Assembly (NCBI GenBank): GCA_033782935.1
Contig: JAWQEG010003784.1
Location: 21,001-85,000 of the forward strand
Source: Petrolisthes cinctipes
Lineage: Eukaryota; Arthropoda; Malacostraca; Decapoda; Porcellanidae
Reading direction: 5' to 3'
Length of the DNA stretch: 64,000 bases
Shown here: in pieces, positions 1-10,108 of the stretch
Layout of the letters: each line of letters begins with the position of its first letter
How positions within the stretch are numbered: the first letter of the stretch is position 1
The notes under the pieces: generated by a model
Seen by the model: only the letters and a program-made list of their open reading frames with translations
Told to the model about the DNA's origin: nothing
Database searches by the model: none
Translations under genes and position numbers: made by a program

Positions 1-10
1 ATACCAATAA

Positions 11-378
11 TAGTGCATTTGTCGCGGCTTTCAGCCGCTTAAATTGTATTTATTGGTTGTGGAACCAGCACAGCTTTAACTGTCCCACCCTCCTCCCGAT
101 GCAGCAGCCATTCACTGTTTTCTCATTGGAGTGGCAGAGCGTGTGCTCTCCTAGAGTGGGGTCAGTATCTCCACAGGCCACCACCAGGTGGCTCCCATGT
201 CTAGTACAGCGCCAGATTTAAATTCATTTTACTTCTGATGATCGTCACGAAATAGACCCTTCGAGCCCAGAATATGCCTTTATGGGGCCTGGGCTGGAGA
301 AGGGGTGTATTCTATAGCAATCCAGCTGTGCTGGTTCCACAACCAATAAATACAATTTCAGCCGCGACAAATGCACTA
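11..378. mobile_element. Fold-back MITE with long terminal inverted repeats
   Basis: The first ~65 bases, beginning TAGTGCATTTGTCGCGGC, recur in reverse complement at 319-378. The arms differ by a short internal insertion near the left tip. TA lies at both tips, which fits a Tc1/mariner-type TA target, but the class is an inference. No coding potential is visible inside. The single-copy centre is GC-richer than the surroundings. Confidence 0.7.
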
Positions 379-792
379 ATTTATCTACAGTATTTATCTA
401 TTTTCTGTCTGTGTGTGTGTGTGTCTGTTGACTCTATTACTTTTGCTACACTGTCTTCAAGTTGCTGTCGAGTTTTTCTGATTGCCACAGAAGATAATAT
501 TACTTTTTTGTATTTCAAAAATTGTCTTTTACTTATTGGTGGCATATCAAATAATGAACAAAACCTTTGTACAGATGCAAAAGATAATCCTTCAAACATA
601 GCACTGTAAACATGTTTCATGGTGTTTGTTTCCAGCTAATAATATGAAGTTGCCTTACTGTTGAGTTTAATTAAGTATTAGAGTATTTATTTAGAAGATT
701 GTAAGACTTGTTTAGTATTGAATAAGGTAGACTTGTATAAGCTACTTTTTGCTTTATGGAGTTTGGTGGTAAGAGAAGAAAGAAGATATGCT
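379..792. other. Stretch without recognisable genes
   Basis: AT-rich sequence with a short (GT)n run near 411-425. Two overlapping open frames here have no recognisable protein motif and are treated as chance. Confidence 0.5.
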
Positions 793-1332
793 TGTCAAGT
801 TGTCACCTATAATGACAACTCTACCTGTCATGGATTTGGCAGGATTATTTTGTGTCAAGTTGTCCCCTATAATGACAACTCTACCTGTCATGGATTTGGC
901 AGGATTATTTTGTGTCAAGTTGTCCCCAATAATGACAACTCTACCTGTCATGGATTTGGCAGGATTATTTTGTGTCAAGTTGTCCCCTATAATGACAACT
1001 CTACCTGTCATGGATTTGGCAGGATTATTTTGTGTCAAGTTGTCCCCAATAATGACAACTCTACCTGTCATGGATTTAGCAGGATTATTTTGTGTCAAGT
1101 TGTCCCCTATAATGACAACTCTACCTGTCATGGATTTGGCAGGATTATTTTGTGTCAAGTTGTCACCTATAATGACAACTCTACCTGTCATGGATTTAGC
1201 AGGATTATTTTGTGTCAAGTTGTCACCTATAATGACAACTCTACCTGTCATGGATTTAGCAGAATTATTTTGTGTCAAGTTGTCACCTATAATGACAACT
1301 CTACCTGTCATGGATTTAGCAGGATTATTTTG
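793..1332. repeat. 60-bp tandem array, 9 copies
   Basis: Nine head-to-tail 60-bp units start at 793 and every 60 bp after. They differ at only a few sites, such as CCCCTAT/CCCCAAT/CACCTAT and GGC/AGC near the unit end. Each unit contains a small inverted repeat (GTTGTC...GACAAC). Because 60 is a multiple of three and units hold no stop in several frames, long false open frames appear on both strands. Confidence 0.95.
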
Positions 1333-1335
1333 TGG

Positions 1336-2230
1336 AACCAGTCATCAAATGAACATGAATGGAACCCTCCACTGGGGGACTTATTGTATTGTGTTCAGTC
1401 CAGGCATCATAAAGATGGATAGCCTTATATAAACACCACGTATTGAGGGAGTAACACACCAGATGCAGTTCCAGAGAACATAATAGATATAAAGGATTTT
1501 GTTGATAGATGACCCTCTCTGGATATTTAGTGTCCTGCCTCACTATGACTTTCCTTTTACCTGGATCATCAGTGAGATTTGTCTCATCAAAATTTATTAT
1601 GTTCTCTGGAGGAACACCTTCTAGGGATTCTTTCAAGTTACTGTAGAACTGAGTTAACATGACTTTTGTAACTTTGGCTCTGATAGTCTTTATATTCTGG
1701 GACACTCGTTTGTGGTGCTCTAGGTACAGCCACAATCAAATATCCACCAACACTTTCCTTCCATCGTACAAAGAAATCAGTCTCAAATCAAAATATAATC
1801 ATACAACATTTTATGTCAACTCAACCCCCTCAATTATTATTATTATGAGGTGCTGCAAAATCATACACGTGTTGTTTTTTATTACCAAGATATTTACTAC
1901 GATGGAAGGAAAGTGTTGGTGGATATTTGATTGTGGCTGTACTTAGTGGCCCATTTCATACCCGGCAAATTGTCACGGAAACTTGGACCGTAACGCCTCA
2001 TTTTTCTAAGTACTGTATGAGTTCACTAACATTCTCAAATGCATTATGTGGAGTGGGAATCCCCTTTCTGACAATGTGAGCATTCTGTTACACAACAGTA
2101 ACTCTTTATCATGAGTCAATGAGGTTCCACATCCTACTGGTTTGCTAGGTTTTGGTTTCATGTAATTATGCACTGTGCTCTTTTTTAATTTATATTTTTC
2201 TGCTGCTTTGCACACACTCATGTTGTTGTT
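1336..2230 (-). pseudogene. pogo-like (DDE_1) transposase remnant, split by a MITE
   Basis: Read on the minus strand, 2230-1942 encodes a Pipsqueak/CENP-B-like helix-turn-helix start (SVCKAAEKYKLKKSTVHNYM). 1724-1336 encodes the start of the DDE catalytic core, with the first-aspartate block NIINFDETNLTDDPG followed by KVIVRQ and KYPERV, then a decayed YKAIHLYDAWTE block. The two halves are separated by a 217-bp MITE, and the frame is broken elsewhere. The C-terminal catalytic part is missing, because the 60-bp array begins where it should continue. This is a dead pogo/Tigger-type DNA transposon. The family is recognised from motif memory, not from a search. Confidence 0.65.
1725..1941. mobile_element. 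TA-flanked MITE (TIR ~45 bp, ACAGCCACAATC type)
   Basis: The termini are reverse complements: CAGCCACAATCAAATATCC at the left and its complement ending GGCTG at the right, with TA at both tips (1725-1726, 1940-1941). 217 bp in total, no ORF. It interrupts the pogo-like transposase. Relatives occur at 30221-30420, 30656-30895, 40157-40370 and, split by a later insertion, 58354-62325. Tc1/mariner-type mobilisation is inferred from the TA target. Confidence 0.85.
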
Positions 2231-3186
2231 GTTGAAGTTCCTCAAGGTGTCTGGCCGAGCAGCCCCCCCGAGCTCCTGAGGAAGGTCATTGCCTGAACTG
2301 GGCTTTCCCACAGTGCCCTCAGAGAGTGTATGTTGTGTTGTTGGTGAGTGTGGTTGTGTGTATTGCAGTCTTCCATAATGTGTTTAATAGAATGAGGTGT
2401 TGTGTTGTTGTGTGTGTTGCAGTCTTCCATAATGTGTTTAATAGAATGAGGTGTTGTGTTGTGTTGTTGGTGAGTGTGGTTGTGTGTATTACAGTCTTCA
2501 ATAATGTGTTTAATAGAATGAGGTGTTGTGTTGTTGTGTGTGTTGCAGTCTTCACTAATGTGTTTAATAGAATGAGGTGTTGTGTTGCATCCTGGACAGA
2601 CATCCACAATGACTCCATCCAGCTTCTTGTGATATGTCAGAAGGGCCGGGTGGTGGCCACACCACAGCCTGGCCAAGTGGACTCTGTCTTCACAGGGAAG
2701 GGAGAATTCAGATGGGTGGATGTCAGGAGGTCGTGCATGCAGCTGTGTGTTGTTTTTGAGTGTTTGGATGGATTGATGAGTGATTGGAGTATGTCAGGAG
2801 GTCATACAAACAGCTGTGTGTTGTTTTTGAGTGTTTGGATGGACTGATGAGTGATTTGAGTATGGATGTGTTTCTGGAGATTGGTTTAGAATGGGCAGGG
2901 TGTAAGAGATGATAGTATTTGTGTATGGTATTGATTTGAGTATGGATGTGTTTCTGGAGATTGGTTTGGGGTGGGCAGGGTGTAAGAGATGATAGTATTT
3001 GTGTATGGTATGGTGTACTGGGTGTTGTTTTGATGTTCCTTGGCATGTGTGGGTGTTGTGTCATGTAGTGTAGTGGATGGTGTGTGTGTGTGTGTGTGTG
3101 TGTGTTGTAGTGTAGTGGATGGTGTGTGTGTGTGTGTGTTTTGTGCCATGTAGTGTAGTGGATGGTGTGTGTGTGTGTGGGTGTTG
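2226..3186 (-). mobile_element. 3' part of a 2A-type LINE (copy C), interrupted by copy A
   Basis: On the minus strand this ends with the family's 3' end (GAGGAACTTC followed by an (AAC)n tail at 2226-2240). It encodes the C-terminal protein segment with CPGC...H...C spacing. Its upstream side stops at 3186, where full-length copy A is inserted. The rest of the same copy continues at 7570-7806. The gene is decayed: internal duplications near 2720-3000 and (GT)n tracts. Confidence 0.75.
2330..2590. repeat. Minisatellite from LINE zinc-knuckle codons
   Basis: Four alternating ~55-75 bp units repeat the stretch that encodes TPHSIKHIMEDCNTHN on the minus strand. The same segment has expanded independently in the LINE fragments at 38930-39260 and 63355-63670. 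Confidence 0.85.
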
Positions 3187-4085
3187 TTGTTGTTGTTGTT
3201 GTTGAAATTCCTCAAGCTGTCTGGCCGAACAGCCCCGAGCTCTTGAGGAAGGTTATGGCTTGAACCGGGCTTTTCCACAGTGCCCTCAGTGAGTGTATCT
3301 TGTGTTGTTGGCGAGTGTCGTTGTGTTCGTTGCAGTCTTCCATAATGTGTTTAATAGAGTGGGGTGCTGTGTTGCATCCTGGGCAGGTATCTATGATGGC
3401 TCTATCTAGTTTCTTTTGATTTGTCAGAAGAGCCGGATGGTGGCCGTTTCTCAACCTGGCCAGGTGGACTCTGTCTTCGCAGGGAAGGGAGGATTCTGAT
3501 GGGTGGATGTCAGGGGGTCGTGCATGCAGCAGGGTGTTGTTTTTAAGTTTTTTGATGGATTGGTGGGTGATTTGAGTGTGGATGTGTTTTGGGAGGCTGG
3601 TTTGGGGTGGGCAGGGTGTAAGAGATGATAGTATTTGTGTATGGTATTGTGTACTGGGGGTTGTTTTGATGTTTCTTGGCATCTCTGGGTGTTTTGCCAT
3701 GTAGTGTAGTGGGTGGTGTAGATTTCTGGAGGCTGCAGCAAATGTTTGTGTGCCTCTCATGTCAAGGTGGTCCTTAATCTTGAGGATTTTGGTTTCGTGG
3801 GTAAGTGGTCTGTGAGTGTGGTAGCTGTGCAGCTTGTGATTGTCTTTAGGGCTCTGTTCTGTATGGTTTGAAGGGTGTTGTGATGAGTCTCAGTAAGGTT
3901 TGAAGCCCAGGCAGGGCTTGCATAATCCATCACTGATCGGATATATTGTTTGTACACTGTGGTTGTGGTTTCTTTGGTGTGTCCAAATGTTGTGCTGGTA
4001 AGTGATCTGAGGGCCGTAAGTCTTTGCATGCATTTGTTTTTGATGGTTGTGATGTGTTGTTTGAATGTCATGGATGTATTGTATA

Positions 4086-4526
4086 TTATGCCAAGTATTT
4101 TGGGTGTGTGTGTGTGTGTGGTATAGGTGTGTTGTTTATGGTGAGGTGTGGTGTGTAGTGGTGTTCTGCGTTCCAGTTGATGAGAAGCGTGGCTGTTGAC
4201 TTGGTGGGTGCTATTTTAAGTCTGTTTGTGGTGAACCAGGCATTAAGTGTGTTGAGGTAGGGTTGGAGGATGTGAGTGGCTGTGTCTGCATTTTTGTGTG
4301 TACATGTGAGTGTTATGTCGTCTGCGTAGGAGGCTACTTGTATTTGTGGTGTCTGGGGTATTGGTAGGTCGTGCATGTATAAGTTGAAAAGGTTGGGTGA
4401 GAGTACTGAGCCTTGGAGGACGCTGTTGGTGAAGCTTTTTATGTTAGATGATTGACCAGCATGTGTAACATGGGCTATTCTTCCTCCTAAGAAGCTGGTT
4501 AGCCATCTTTTTGTATTGTTGTGCAT
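4086..4526 (-). pseudogene. LINE reverse transcriptase core, fragment
   Basis: A 146-codon open stretch of copy A carries RT motifs: the LQGSVLSPNLFNLYMHDLP block, then catalytic ASYADDITLT, then LNAWFTTNRLKIAPTKS. The reading frame continues with shifts to 3757, where VYKQYIRSVMDYASPAW marks the thumb region. It is part of the LINE polyprotein, not a separate gene. Confidence 0.85.
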
Positions 4527-5669
4527 ATTTGTGTTGTATATTTTGTTTGTGAGGTTGTGGCGGGGGATGGCATCAAGTGCTTTACTAATGTCCAGTGTGA
4601 CTAGGAGTGTTCTGTGTGGGGGTCTATCTGAGTTGATGCCATCATAAATTCTTTGTGTGAGGTCTGTAAGAAGGGTGTTTGTTGAGTGTAGTGGTCTGAA
4701 ACCATGTTGTGTGGATGCAAGGGGAATGTGTGGTGTGATTTGGGTGATGATGAGGCGTTCAATAACCTTGGAGGGGGTGCAAAGGAGGGTAATGGGGCGG
4801 TGTTATGAGGGTAGTGTGGGGTCTTTGTTGGGTTTGGGGATAGTGATGATGTTTCCGTGTTTCCAGATGTTGGGTATTGTGTTGTGTGAGTAGCTGTAGT
4901 TTGCTATGTTAGTGAGTGCTTGTATGCCTTGTGGTCCGAGGTGTTTGAGGTGAATGTTACTGATGTTGTCTGGGCCACAGGCAGGTGAGTGTTTGAGGTT
5001 GTGGATGATGTGGTTTGTTTGATGGTTTGTGAATGGTGTATGGACTGAATCAGTGGGGAAGTATTTCCTGCATCTGATGACTCGTCGGTCTTCAGGGTGC
5101 GGGTGAAGGTGGCTGGTGTGGGAAAAGTGCTGGATGAGGGTGTTTGCTTGTTGTTTGTTTGAGGGTATGATGTTTGTTGTTGTGATGGCTGCGTGTGATT
5201 GTGTAGTGTTGTTGTTGGATAGTGTGATGCTGTTTAGTGTTTTGTAAAATTTTCTGGTGTTTGTTTTGTGATCCAGTGTGTTGACAAACCTTTGCCAATT
5301 TAGTGTTTTCTGTTCTTTGATTTTGTTGTTTATTTGTGTGTTTAGTGTTTGTATTTGGTGTACTGTGTGATGTGTGAGTGGAGTTGGGGGTGAGTGTTTC
5401 AGTGTGTCTCGTTGTCTGATGAGGCCCTGAATTTCTGTTGTAAAGTTGGGGTTGTATTTTCTTCTGTTGCCTCTAGGGATGTGTTTGTTGTTTGCGGTTT
5501 GTATGATTGTGTTGAATTTTTGTATGGTAGTGTTGATGTTTGTGATGGGTGTATTGTTCAGTTTTTCAAGCTGATCTTCTGTGTCTGTAGTGAAGATGTC
5601 CCAGTTGGCTTTGGTGTAGTTAGTGTATGTGTGTCTGTGGCCAGCTGGAGTGATTCTTGATTTAGTTGT

Positions 5670-6344
5670 TGTTGTTGAAGTTCCTCAAGCTGTCTGGCCG
5701 AACAGCCCCGAGTTCTTGAGGAAGGCTATGGCTTGAACCGGGCTTTCCCACAGTGCCCTCAGTGAGTGTATCTTGTGTTGTTGGCGAGTGTCGTTGTGTT
5801 CGTTGCAGTCTTCCATGATGTGTTTAATAGAGTGGGGTGCTGTGTTGCATCCTGGGCAGGTTTCTGTGATGGCTCTGTCTAGTTTCTTTTGATATGTTAA
5901 AAGAGCCGGATGGTGGCCGTTTCTCAACCTGGCCAGGTGGACTCTGTCTTCGCGGGGTAGGGAGAATTCTGATGGGTGGATGTCAGGGGGTCGTGCATGC
6001 AGCAGGGTGTTGTTTTTAAGTTTTTTGATGGATTGGTGGGTGATTTGAGTGTGGATGTGTTTTTTGAGGCTGGTTTGGGGTGGGCAGGGTGTAAGGGATG
6101 ATAATATTTGTGTATGGTATCGTGTGCTGGGGGTTGTTTTGATGTTTCTTGGCATCTCTGGGTGTTTTACCATGTAGTGTAGTGGGTGGTGTAGATTTCT
6201 GGAGGCTGCGGCAAATGTTTGTGTGCCTCTCATGTCAAGGTGGTCCTTAATCTTGAGGATTTTGGTTTCGTGGTGTAAGTGATCTGTAGGTGTGGTAGCT
6301 GTGCAGCCTGTAATTATTCTTAGGGCTCTGTTTTGTATGGTCTG
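5670..6344 (-). mobile_element. 5'-truncated LINE (copy B) inserted into copy A
   Basis: 675 bp, same orientation as copy A, ending at 5670 in the (AAC)n tail. It encodes only the C-terminal region (LHHPLHYM ... LARLRNGHHPALL ... CPGCNTAPHSIKHIMEDC), with an open frame of 182 codons at 5685-6233. The flanking duplications are TTGATTTAGTTGT (5657-5669) and TTGAATTAGTTGT (6345-6357), 13 bp with one mismatch. Joining the flanks restores continuity of the endonuclease end of copy A. Confidence 0.9.
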
Positions 6345-7327
6345 TTGAATTAGTTGTGATAATGATTGGGAGGTGGTCAGAGCCGAGTGTGTTGACTACC
6401 CTCCATGATGTTCTGGGTGCTAGGTTGGGGGAGCAGAAGGTGATGTCAGGTGATGTTGGTTGGTAGAGGGCTTGATGAGGGATGTGGGTGTGTTGGTGTG
6501 TGTTGTTTAGTGTGATGAGGTTGTCTGTTTGGGAGAGGATTTCAAGTCCTCTGTTAGTGTCTGGGTTGTTGATATACCAGGCCGATGTCTTGGCGTTGAA
6601 GTCACCACCTAGGATGAGGTTGGCTGGTGATTTGTTGGAGTTGGGGGGTGAAGTTATGGGGAACTGTTGGGCTGGTTTGAGGGGGGATGTATATGTTGGC
6701 TATTGTGGTGCTTGTTGTTTTGCCGGTGCGTATTTTGATGGCCTGAATTTCTGTGATGGTGTCGTGATGGGGGAGAAGGGATTTGAGATGTGCACTGGTT
6801 TCTGTATAGTTGATAGATTTGTGGATTAAGATGATGAGTCCGCCGCCATTGCCGTTGGTTCGATCTTGTCTGATGGTGGTGTAGTTGGGGAATGTAAGTG
6901 TTTTGTGTGTGTTATGTAATCTGGTTTCTTGTACGATGGCAATGTGTATGTTGTGTTGTATGATGAAGTGTGTGAGTTCTTGTTTTTTGGTGTTAATGCC
7001 ATCGATATTTATTTGTAGTTTGTTTATGTTGTGGGTGCGGTGTGTGTTGTGTGCTGCTGCGTTAGGGTGGGGAGGGGGGGTCTTTGTCGGGGTTGGGGAT
7101 CTGGGTGGTGGTGGCGGCTGTGTGGGTGATGGTGTTGAGAGTAAGGGTGGTCGGGGTAGGAGTGGTGGTGTGGGTAGTGGAAGACGAGTCTATGTGTTTG
7201 TGAAGTGTTGTTTGGAGGCGGGTGTTGTATTTGTGGGGTGGGTCCAGTTTTTGCAAGGGCTGCGATGAACTGAGCCCGTTGTCTGTTTGTTGGATTTTGA
7301 GCATGTTGGACATGTGTGTTTGTTGGT

Positions 7328-7372
7328 GGGTCCTGGGTTGCTCTCGGTGTCTCCGGCTAGAAGGAGGAGCCG
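7328..7372 (-). other. 2A-like peptide coding segment in LINE copy A
   Basis: The minus strand encodes RLLLLAGDTESNPGP. It matches the DxExNPGP signature of 2A sequences, which cause ribosomes to skip the last Gly-Pro bond, preceded by a leucine run. It sits ahead of the endonuclease. Such placement is known for some APE-type LINEs of invertebrates. No Met is visible in this frame within copy A upstream, so the start is unclear. Confidence 0.75.
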
Positions 7373-7569
7373 AGAAATGACAGCCGGAGGATCATTTCTC
7401 GGTGGTGGAAAAATGTGTGATTGTGTGTGTTGTGTGAGGGGTGTGGTAATTGCCTGGGTGACCGAAGCCTTTCCCAGGAGTTCGCGCCTCCCTGATGGGG
7501 TTTGGCTCCCATAGCTTCTTGCAGCCTTGAGGGGTGGTCCCGCGGCGTAGATGTTGCTACTCCAGGACC

Positions 7570-7806
7570 GTGTGTGGGTGTTGTGCCATGTAGTGTAGTG
7601 GATGGTGTGTGTTTGTGGAGGCCGCAGCAGCATGTGTGTGTGTGTGTGTTTGTGTGCCTCTCATGTCAAGATGGTCTTTGATTTTGAGGACTTTGGTTTC
7701 ATGGTGTAAGTGGTCTGTAGGTGTGGTAGCTGTGCTGCCTGTGATTATCTTTGGGGCTTTTTTCTGTATGGTCAGTAAGGTGTTGTGACGAGTCTCGCCT
7801 TTCCCT
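7570..7806 (-). mobile_element. LINE fragment (copy D), other half of copy C
   Basis: The minus strand encodes the segment just after the RT thumb (HNTLLTIQKKA, DHLDMRGTQTHTHTH, HHPLHYMAQH). It stops at 7583 within the duplication made by copy A and resumes in copy C at 3186. Upstream of 7806 no LINE similarity is seen. Confidence 0.7.
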
Positions 7807-8214
7807 GGCATTTCCATTTTAGTCCGAGCGATGGTTAAGTAGAACCTGGCACTGAATCATATATAAGATTTTATGACTGATCTTGTATAGTCGTGGTCAA
7901 TAATAATCATCCACATATGGGTATCTCAAACAATTTACTGTCTAATGTTTTCACTTTCACAAATAATGTTATTGTTTTAAGTAGTGTGTAGCTGCTTGTA
8001 GTAAATTAAAAGATGGTATACTCTGTCCAGCCTAAGGTGGCAGAGAAGCCTTGCCTCTCTGGGACATTCCTGGATGTATCTGATTGGCAGATGATGGAAA
8101 GGGGATGTTTCGAGTACTTTTTGCCACACCATGGGTCACACACATACACACACATACACATACGTCGCATAGCGGTGAGTTAATCTCAGTGACCTGACCT
8201 TCCTTCTTCCCTCC

Positions 8215-8218
<4 letters not shown>

Positions 8219-8251
<33 letters not shown>
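8219..8251. repeat. (CT)n microsatellite
   Basis: A pure CT dinucleotide run of about 33 bp. Confidence 0.95.
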
Positions 8252-8254
<3 letters not shown>

Positions 8255-8678
8255 TTCACGATTCATCCACAACCTCTCCTTTTCTAAATTCTATAATCTA
8301 ATGATATTTTATCCCACATAAAAGTATAATCTAATGATATTTTATCCCACATATCATATACATGATATATTTAGATTAATGGCATTACGGTATATAATAT
8401 TTTTTTTAAATTCCATTTATTTATTCTTTCATTATCAGTAGCATGCATCATAAGTTATTTCACTTTCTTTATTCCTCATTTGTTACCTTCATCTAAGTTT
8501 CTCTCTCTTACTGCCTTAGGCCATATTCTAATCTCAGGTCCCTATAGGCGCCTGTCAACTTGCTGTGTCGGTTTGTCAATACACACACACACACACACAC
8601 ACACACCACTCCTTGCCCAGTCCTGCTGCTTTGTTTGGCCATGGTTTTGAAATATATTAACCTTTTTGTGTAAGTAGT

Positions 8679-9079
8679 TGTTCGTCTCTGCTCTGAGGTC
8701 CACCTAGTAAGGCTAGGCAGGAGAGGGCCTTGCTGTGACTGTAGCAAGACGTAGGTTGCACAAGGAAATCCAGGGAGTACGAGTAACACATATATTAGGA
8801 GTAGGACAGTGTTACAACACGAGTACAAGAATATACAGAGAAAGGCGTCACTGTAGAGTAAGTGACCGCCTAGGGCTAAGCTCTGTGTACCAACACTCTC
8901 GGTTATGTATTCTTCCGCCGGAAGGCCGGAAGTAAGTAATAGTTGCCAGCACTCGCTACACAGTATGAATGTAGAGTTGGTGGATGTATATCTGTGTGTC
9001 TGGCATGTTTACTGTGTCGTGTGATATGTATACGTGTAGGTGCATGTCTTGTTTATACATCCTGTATTATATATCCACA
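8679..9079 (-). repeat. 3' LTR of the Gypsy-type element
   Basis: 401 bp, TG...CA termini on the minus strand. It differs from the other LTR at about three positions (around 8718, 8903 and 9030). Confidence 0.95.
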
Positions 9080-9993
9080 CCTCCCTCCCCTCTCACGCTC
9101 GTAGCATTGTCTCGAGCGGACTGGTTTCCAATGAGCCTAGATGAACGACGTGGGGCATTGGGGGGGTTATGTACTGAGGACTGATTTTCTTCGTCCGAGC
9201 AAGGGGCCACAGGGATTTGTAAAGGGGTATCACTGTTACTAGGAGATGGAACTGGACGGAGATGCCGACGATTCCGCCACCAGACTCTGCCACTAGGAAG
9301 GCGTACCTCGTAATTCCTGTGCCTGCCATGGCCCATTACTTCCCCAACCTTGTCCCAGCGGTGTGAAGTAGGGTCCTGGATCCTCACACGTTGTCCAACA
9401 CACAACCTGGGAAGGGGGCGGGCCTGCTCGTCGTACTGACGTTGGACCTGGTCAGCACGGGCGGCAACTCTGCGGTCATAATCCTCAGTTCTGGTCTGCC
9501 ACTCCCGGGAGAAGGACTCTGGGTGGGCCGGGAGGCATGTGCGTAGGGGCTGACCATATAGAACTTGGGCGGGGGAACGTCCAGCAGGTGTAGGGGTGTT
9601 GCGTAACTCCAACAGGCCTCTGTCGAACTTCTCGCAGTCAATGTTTCCTGTGGGCGCTGTCTTGAGTATCAGGTGCTTAACTGCTTTGACTGCTGCCTCG
9701 GCATGACCATTAGACTGGGGGTAATGTGGTGAGGTTACTGTGTGATGGACGCCCCAGCGTTCTGTGAAGCTCTTGAAGTCATTGCTGGTGAAGGGAGGTC
9801 CGCCGTCAGTTCGCAATCGTAAGGGGACTCCAACTTCACGGAAGTAGCGGCAAAACATCCGGATCACTCTGGCGGATGTAGTATCATGGCCGCATGGGAC
9901 AACCACAGGCCATCCAGAGAGTCTGTCTGCGATTACCAAGAATGACTTCCACGCCACCTGGAAGAAGTCGGCAGACACGGACTCAAAAGGCAT
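9067..9993 (-). CDS. Integrase part of the Gypsy-type pol
   Basis: An open stretch of 308 codons. The catalytic DDE residues lie in VSADFFQV (D), RTDGGPPF (D) and YPQSNGHAEAAVK (E), followed by a C-terminal part with LCVGQRVRIQDP and GEVMGHGRHRNYEV, an SH3-like integrase tail. The N-terminal HHCC zinc finger is incomplete: only the ACESCQ cysteines are found upstream at 10034-10054, and the two-histidine half is missing. A stop at 10101-10103 separates it from the RT frame. The stop codon of this frame falls inside the LTR (9067-9069). The catalytic residues are seen; function is doubtful because of the upstream deletion. Confidence 0.85.
   Translation of the reverse strand: MPFESVSADFFQVAWKSFLVIADRLSGWPVVVPCGHDTTSARVIRMFCRYFREVGVPLRLRTDGGPPFTSNDFKSFTERWGVHHTVTSPHYPQSNGHAEAAVKAVKHLILKTAPTGNIDCEKFDRGLLELRNTPTPAGRSPAQVLYGQPLRTCLPAHPESFSREWQTRTEDYDRRVAARADQVQRQYDEQARPLPRLCVGQRVRIQDPTSHRWDKVGEVMGHGRHRNYEVRLPSGRVWWRNRRHLRPVPSPSNSDTPLQIPVAPCSDEENQSSVHNPPNAPRRSSRLIGNQSARDNATSVRGEGGVDI
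9080..9094 (-). promoter_or_regulatory. Polypurine tract
   Basis: On the minus strand GAGGGGAGGGAGG lies directly against the 3' LTR. It is the expected primer site for plus-strand synthesis. Confidence 0.85.
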
Positions 9994-10108
9994 TGTAGGA
10001 TGATCGTCACATCTGATGGGTTCCTGTTGCTGGCTTGGTTGCAGACGTTGACATGACTCACAAGCTTCGACTGTATTCTTGATGTCAGAGTCAATGCCAG
10101 GCTAGGGT

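Larger units (their letters stand above)
3187..7569 (-). mobile_element. Near full-length APE-type LINE (copy A), self-nested
   Basis: Read on the minus strand from 7569 to 3187. Order: GC-rich 5' region; a 2A-like peptide at 7372-7328; an AP-type endonuclease region about 7020-6358 (NIDGINTKKQELTHFIIQHN, QETRL, SDHLPII); a linker; reverse transcriptase about 5300-3757 with YADD at 4328-4317; a C-terminal domain with CPGC...H...C; and a 3' end with an (AAC)n tail at 3187-3203. Target-site duplications of about 14 bp (GTGTGTGGGTGTTG) lie at 3173-3186 and 7570-7583, so it inserted into an older copy of the same family (C + D). Stops and frameshifts in the endonuclease make it inactive. It is interrupted by copy B (5670-6344). 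It belongs to the Jockey/CR1/L2 group; the clade is not determined. Confidence 0.8.

Noticed and set aside
793..1332. Regular direct repeats that could suggest a CRISPR-like array
   Set aside because: Repeats are contiguous with no unique spacers, and the context is eukaryotic.
718..1432. Long overlapping open frames on both strands in the 60-bp array
   Set aside because: Explained by a stop-free unit whose length is a multiple of three; no protein motif.
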